Shown one piece after another: positions 23,931 through 26,012 of a stretch of DNA of 26,012 bases; positions within the stretch are counted from its first letter, which is position 1, and each line of letters opens with the position of its first letter. The DNA is from Treponema sp. (GTDB lineage Bacteria; Spirochaetota; Spirochaetia; Treponematales; Breznakiellaceae), in contig JAITSE010000037.1 of the NCBI GenBank assembly GCA_031288005.1, positions 1-26,012 of the forward strand, read 5' to 3'. The translations under genes and the position numbers were made by a program. The notes beneath the pieces were generated by a model. It ran no database searches. It saw nothing but the letters and a program-made list of their open reading frames with translations, and was not told the origin of the DNA.

Positions 23931-23988
23931 GACTTGTTCGACAATCCATCTTACTGAACCCTGCCTGGTTCGGGTTGTCAAACAAGTC
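23931..23988. repeat. Palindromic repeat with GACTTGTT / AACAAGTC ends
   Basis: Outer arms GACTTGTT (23931-23938) and AACAAGTC (23981-23988), second arms GACAA (23940-23944) and TTGTC (23975-23979), inner stem GAACC/GGTTC. Same termini as the element at 7534-7590 and the same interior as that at 8140-8210, which links the two sub-types. Confidence 0.7.
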
Positions 23989-23990
23989 TC

Positions 23991-24011
23991 GCAAAATGCT
24001 TCGCATTTTGC
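23991..24011. repeat. Micro-palindrome with 3-nt loop
   Basis: GCAAAATGC-TTC-GCATTTTGC: 9-bp perfect arms, located 2 bp after the palindromic repeat. Resembles GCAATGC-TAC-GCATTGC at 25953-25969. Confidence 0.65.
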
Positions 24012-24026
24012 TGATTTATAAGGAAT

Positions 24027-24054
24027 TTGTTCAATAACTGAAGTTATTGAACAA
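24027..24054. repeat. Palindromic hairpin TTGTTCAATAAC / GTTATTGAACAA
   Basis: Perfect 12-bp arms with loop TGAA. It is followed by CTCTAATG, overlapping the first codon of the broken methyltransferase gene, whose normal N-terminus appears to be missing. The right arm plus CTCTAAT recurs at 18184-18201. Confidence 0.7.
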
Positions 24055-24059
24055 CTCTA

Positions 24060-24409
24060 ATGTTTTCTCATGATAGAACTGAAGTTCTGGGAAAATATAG
24101 TGTTACCTATTGTTTTTGTAAAAATTACGGTTTTATCCAGACAGAAGCCCCTTGTTGGCTTAATGAATCATACTCAAAGGTAATAACAACAGCCGATATC
24201 GGCATTATGATGAAAAATTTACAAAAAATGATATGTCTCTTGATTTCAGCGGCGGGCATGGGATTTTGACCCGCATTATGCGAGGTTATGGTTTCAATTT
24301 TTTTCATTATGATGAATCTACAGAAAATTTATTTGCGAGTGGATTTGATAGAAACTTATCAAAAAATACGATTTTGTTACAGCCTTTAAAATTTTTGGAG
24401 AGAAAATAA
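24060..24409 (+). pseudogene. Broken class I SAM-dependent methyltransferase
   Basis: The first frame (ATG 24060 to TGA 24269) reads YSVTYCFCKNYGFIQTEAPC, WLNESYSKVITTADIG and MMKNL. A second frame, from about 24211 to TAA 24409, continues FTKNDMSLDFSGGHGILTRI, MRGYGFNFFHYDE, NLFASGFDRN. LDFSGGHG is a degenerate glycine-rich SAM-binding motif. The zinc-finger-like leader expected before CGFIQTE is missing on the left, and the catalytic C-terminal half is missing on the right. A frameshift lies near 24210. The gene therefore cannot make an active enzyme. It resembles methyltransferases of sugar or surface polysaccharide loci. Confidence 0.65.
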
Positions 24410-24448
24410 TGCCGCACGGAAACGCCGGAAAAGCGGAGCCGGGAGACC

Positions 24449-24704
24449 ATGAATGAGCGGAGTTATAAACGTTTAATGCAGGCAATTCTTATTTATGCTC
24501 TTTACGATATAAAAAAACAATTCCCGCCCTAGGGCTTTTAGGTGGCTCAGCGGCCGCGACTGTGAGGGATACTGTTATATTTTAAACATAGACTATGCTG
24601 CCGTCCGGGATTACACCGCGAAATACTACAGCGCCTTCCTGGAAAGAAAGGCCCGGAAAGCGGAGAGGGAAAAGGCAAAAAGGATAAACAGCCATGACAC
24701 CTAA
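24449..24704 (+). pseudogene. Frameshifted small unrecognised gene
   Basis: ATG 24449, preceded by GGGAG, opens MNERSYKRLMQAILIYALYD and stops after 27 codons (TAG 24530-24532). Another frame then continues WLSGRDCEGYCYILNIDYAA, VRDYTAKYYSAFLERKARK up to TAA 24702-24704. The two parts together look like one small protein of about 85 residues with a basic coiled tail, broken near 24510-24535. I do not recognise the family; similar proteins in mobile-element regions are plausible. Confidence 0.5.
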
Positions 24705-24867
24705 GAAACAATTTATAAAAAGGTTTATCTACGAATTTGTAGGTTTGTCTGTCTCAGCGTGTATTTGTATGACATTTTTCTTTGTTTTGGGATACCTTGA
24801 GATAAGTGAAACTGTCTACTTTGTGTGCGGTATTTTTTTTTTGGTGTTTTTAATAAAAATGTATTAA
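24694..24867 (+). CDS. Small membrane protein (57 aa)
   Basis: ATG 24694 overlaps the end of the preceding broken gene. The protein has a basic start (MTPKKQFIKRF) and two hydrophobic segments: VGLSVSACICMTFFFVLGYL and TVYFVCGIFFLVFLIKMY. Upstream AAGGA lies somewhat far (about 11 bp). Two-helix topology with a short loop is predicted. No family recognised; AT-rich coding sequence fits the accessory tail. Confidence 0.5.
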   Translation: MTPKKQFIKRFIYEFVGLSVSACICMTFFFVLGYLEISETVYFVCGIFFLVFLIKMY

Positions 24868-24909
24868 GAATATTCGATGGAGATGACAGAGAGACGGAGG
24901 ATGCAAGTG

Positions 24910-25104
24910 ATGATAATTGATTTCAAGTATGACCTTGGAGAGACGGTTAACGTTTTGGAAGAAAGAAAAAACAGCCATTATAAAACAGGCGTAATTACCG
25001 AATGTTTCTTTAACAAAGACGGGAAACAATACTGGGTAAAAAGAGACTCCGGTATAAGCTGGTTTAAAGAAAACGAATTGAAAAGGAGAATTAAAGATGA
25101 TTAA
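24910..25104 (+). CDS. Small unrecognised protein (64 aa), possibly SH3-like
   Basis: ATG 24910 is 9 bp after GGAGG (24896-24900), better spaced than ATG 24901. The protein (MIIDFKYDLGETVNVLEERK, KTGVITECFFNKDGKQYWVK, SWFKENELKR) is rich in beta strands and charged residues, with a pattern found in small SH3/Tudor-like barrels (LGETVNV... GVIT... YWVK... WFKENEL). No membrane segment. Its stop overlaps the next ATG, suggesting a two-gene unit with the frameshifted gene that follows. Confidence 0.6.
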   Translation: MIIDFKYDLGETVNVLEERKNSHYKTGVITECFFNKDGKQYWVKRDSGISWFKENELKRRIKDD

Positions 25105-25380
25105 AACAGCTGCTGTTGACCTGGGCCGTATGCCGGCCTTTGCGGAAGACTGCAAGAAACATGGGATTACGGATATAAAATATATCCTCAAACTTGAGGG
25201 CGGTATGTATAAGGATAACGGCGTATTTACCCTCTGCCTTTTGCGTCTCCCGTTCCGGGGGAATCCGTTCCAATAATCGCGGACAAAAAATCTATATTTG
25301 TTAATGCTGGCTCCACAGACCGCAGCGCTTTTACTGGGATTGCCACGGTAACTTATGAAGCGTTTGAGTTGGACGATTAG
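25097..25380 (+). pseudogene. Small gene frameshifted at a G tract
   Basis: ATG 25097 follows AAGGAG by 9 bp and encodes MIKTAAVDLGRMPAFAEDCK, HGITDIKYILKLEGG, LCLLRLPFRG before TAA at 25274. At GGGGG (25257-25261) one additional G would join a second frame: ESVPIIADKKSIFVNAGSTD, FTGIATVTYEAFELDD and TAG 25380. The restored protein would be about 94 residues. The break at a homopolymer could be a pseudogene, a phase-variable switch or a sequencing error. No family recognised. Its 3' end overlaps the antitoxin gene on the other strand by 50 bp. Confidence 0.55.
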
Positions 25381-25642
25381 AAGTCGGGGCGGCCCGTAAA
25401 TCGAAGCCCAGCGAGGACAGAACTTTCAAGATTGTTTCAAACGAGGGATTGCCGTTTTGTGAAAGGGTCTTATAGAGGCTTTCCCGGCTCCGTCCAGCGT
25501 CCTCGGCACTTTTTGACATTCCGCGGGCGCGGGCAACATCCCCGGTTGCAGCAACAACAAGATCGGGATCGCCTGTTTTGAAAATATCATCCAGATAGGC
25601 GCTTATTTGTTTTTCCGTTTTCAGATATTGCGCCGGGTCCAA
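25331..25642 (-). CDS. HI1420-family addiction-module antitoxin (orphan)
   Basis: A 103-residue helix-turn-helix protein. AQYLKTEKQISAYLDDIF, GDPDLVVAATGDVARARGMS, SRESLYKTLSQNGNPSFETI and LKVLSSLGFDL match the putative antidote family that partners RelE/HI1419-type toxins and represses their operon. The HTH lies at about residues 45-85. The toxin gene is normally next to it in the same direction; none is visible upstream to the window end or downstream. The start is uncertain: TTG 25642 is used, but homologous starts would fall four to five codons earlier, where AAT-AAA-ATT stands instead of an ATG. No ribosome-binding site is evident, so expression is doubtful. Confidence 0.75.
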   Translation of the reverse strand: MDPAQYLKTEKQISAYLDDIFKTGDPDLVVAATGDVARARGMSKSAEDAGRSRESLYKTLSQNGNPSFETILKVLSSLGFDLRAAPTSNRPTQTLHKLPWQSQ

Positions 25643-25877
25643 TTCGGAAATTTTATTTTCGATTCAGGAGGGTTTTTAGATTTTTTGCAATATTTTTTTT
25701 ACAAACTGGTTTTAGGCGGTCTGTCCCTGCCGTGTCTTGTCTCAATTAGAAGGTCAAGAAACGTGTATATATAGGTATATATGCAGATAAAAAGAGATGA
25801 TTTTCTTCTATGATATATGATACAGGCATATAAAAGCTGTGTTGTCCAGCAGGTCTGTTTACGCTTCGCCACCTTTG
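25643..25877. other. AT-rich spacer without a supported gene
   Basis: No open frame with a ribosome-binding site and no toxin partner for the antitoxin. AGGAGGG occurs at 25666-25672 but is not followed by a supported reading frame on the plus strand. Direct short repeats of TATATA lie near 25766-25780. Confidence 0.4.
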
Positions 25878-25937
25878 GCGGATCGGGCTACGAAAAACCG
25901 CAGTCGGCCTACGGCCTTTGTGCGGTTTTTCTCCGCC
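25878..25937. repeat. Triple nested palindrome
   Basis: Outer arms GGCGGA (25878-25883) and TCCGCC (25932-25937), middle arms GAAAAACCGCA (25892-25902) and TGCGGTTTTTC (25921-25931), inner GGCC-TAC-GGCC (25906-25916). All arms are perfect. Confidence 0.75.
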
Positions 25938-25940
25938 ACA

Positions 25941-25987
25941 TTTTGGCCCGCCGCAATGCTACGCATTGCTTTATAGGCGGGCCAAAA
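25941..25987. repeat. Nested palindrome with TAC-loop core
   Basis: Outer 12-bp perfect arms TTTTGGCCCGCC (25941-25952) and GGCGGGCCAAAA (25976-25987) enclose GCAATGC-TAC-GCATTGC (25953-25969) and the remainder TTTATA. The core has the same plan as GCAAGCC-TAC-GGCTTGC at 21781. Confidence 0.78.
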
Positions 25988-26012
25988 CATCGTAAACAGC
26001 CGGAACGTTATG

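Overview
This window looks like chromosomal DNA from a free-living or gut-associated spirochaete close to Treponema (inference). The support is gene content and style: multidomain two-component proteins, several small-domain lipoproteins, a cdaA-cdaR-acpS block, a DUF2225 protein, a thiamine salvage operon and a YdbC/PC4-type protein. Base composition is moderate to high GC in the core genes and drops after about 23.5 kb. No database search was possible, so family names rest on motifs read in the translations.

Layout. 1-7.5 kb (+): the end of an outer-membrane-type protein, tRNA-Lys(UUU), a two-receiver response regulator, a hybrid histidine kinase with HPt domain, a PHP-family phosphatase fused to a lipoprotein-like domain, and two small zinc-ribbon proteins. 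7.5-10.5 kb: a gene-poor zone with a frameshifted lipoprotein copy, its intact paralogue, a decayed RAYT-like transposase and many palindromes. 10.5-11.7 kb (+): a DtxR/MntR-like regulator and an RNA m5C methyltransferase. 11.7-18 kb (-): a housekeeping run transcribed leftward, from a 29-aa basic COX24-like protein through dxs, cdaA, cdaR, acpS and a DUF2225 gene to truA. 18.4-21.8 kb (-): a TPP-riboswitch-controlled operon thiD-thiM-thiE-HAD phosphatase. 22-23.6 kb: a YdbC-like protein, rnhA and an unrecognised protein. 23.6-26 kb: an AT-richer accessory tail with broken genes, small unrecognised proteins and an orphan HI1420-type antitoxin.

The most unusual content is the repeat DNA. A GC-rich modular element of about 100-145 bp occurs three times (493-591, 2576-2695, 5743-5886). 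One copy is intergenic. One lies in frame inside the sensor domain of the kinase. One lies in the opposite orientation, in frame, exactly at the junction of a phosphatase and a lipoprotein that should be separate proteins. Each copy carries a different small palindrome at a matching position. Similar micro-palindromes (arms of about 5-9 bp, loops mostly of 3 nt, some of 2 nt) occur alone in intergenic DNA and inside the loops of larger palindromes (9369-9411, 9878-9950, 21781-21920, 25878-25987). A second family has ends TTGTTC...GAACAA (7534, 8140, 22754, 23931, 24027). Together with the RAYT-like relic this suggests a layered population of palindromic elements that insert into each other and occasionally into coding sequence.

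Functionally, the thiamine operon would join salvaged pyrimidine and thiazole into thiamine phosphate. Dxs uses thiamine diphosphate and supplies isoprenoid precursor. CdaA and CdaR make and modulate c-di-AMP, and AcpS activates acyl carrier protein. The response regulator and hybrid kinase are adjacent and probably form one phosphorelay, but the sequence does not show the signal or output.
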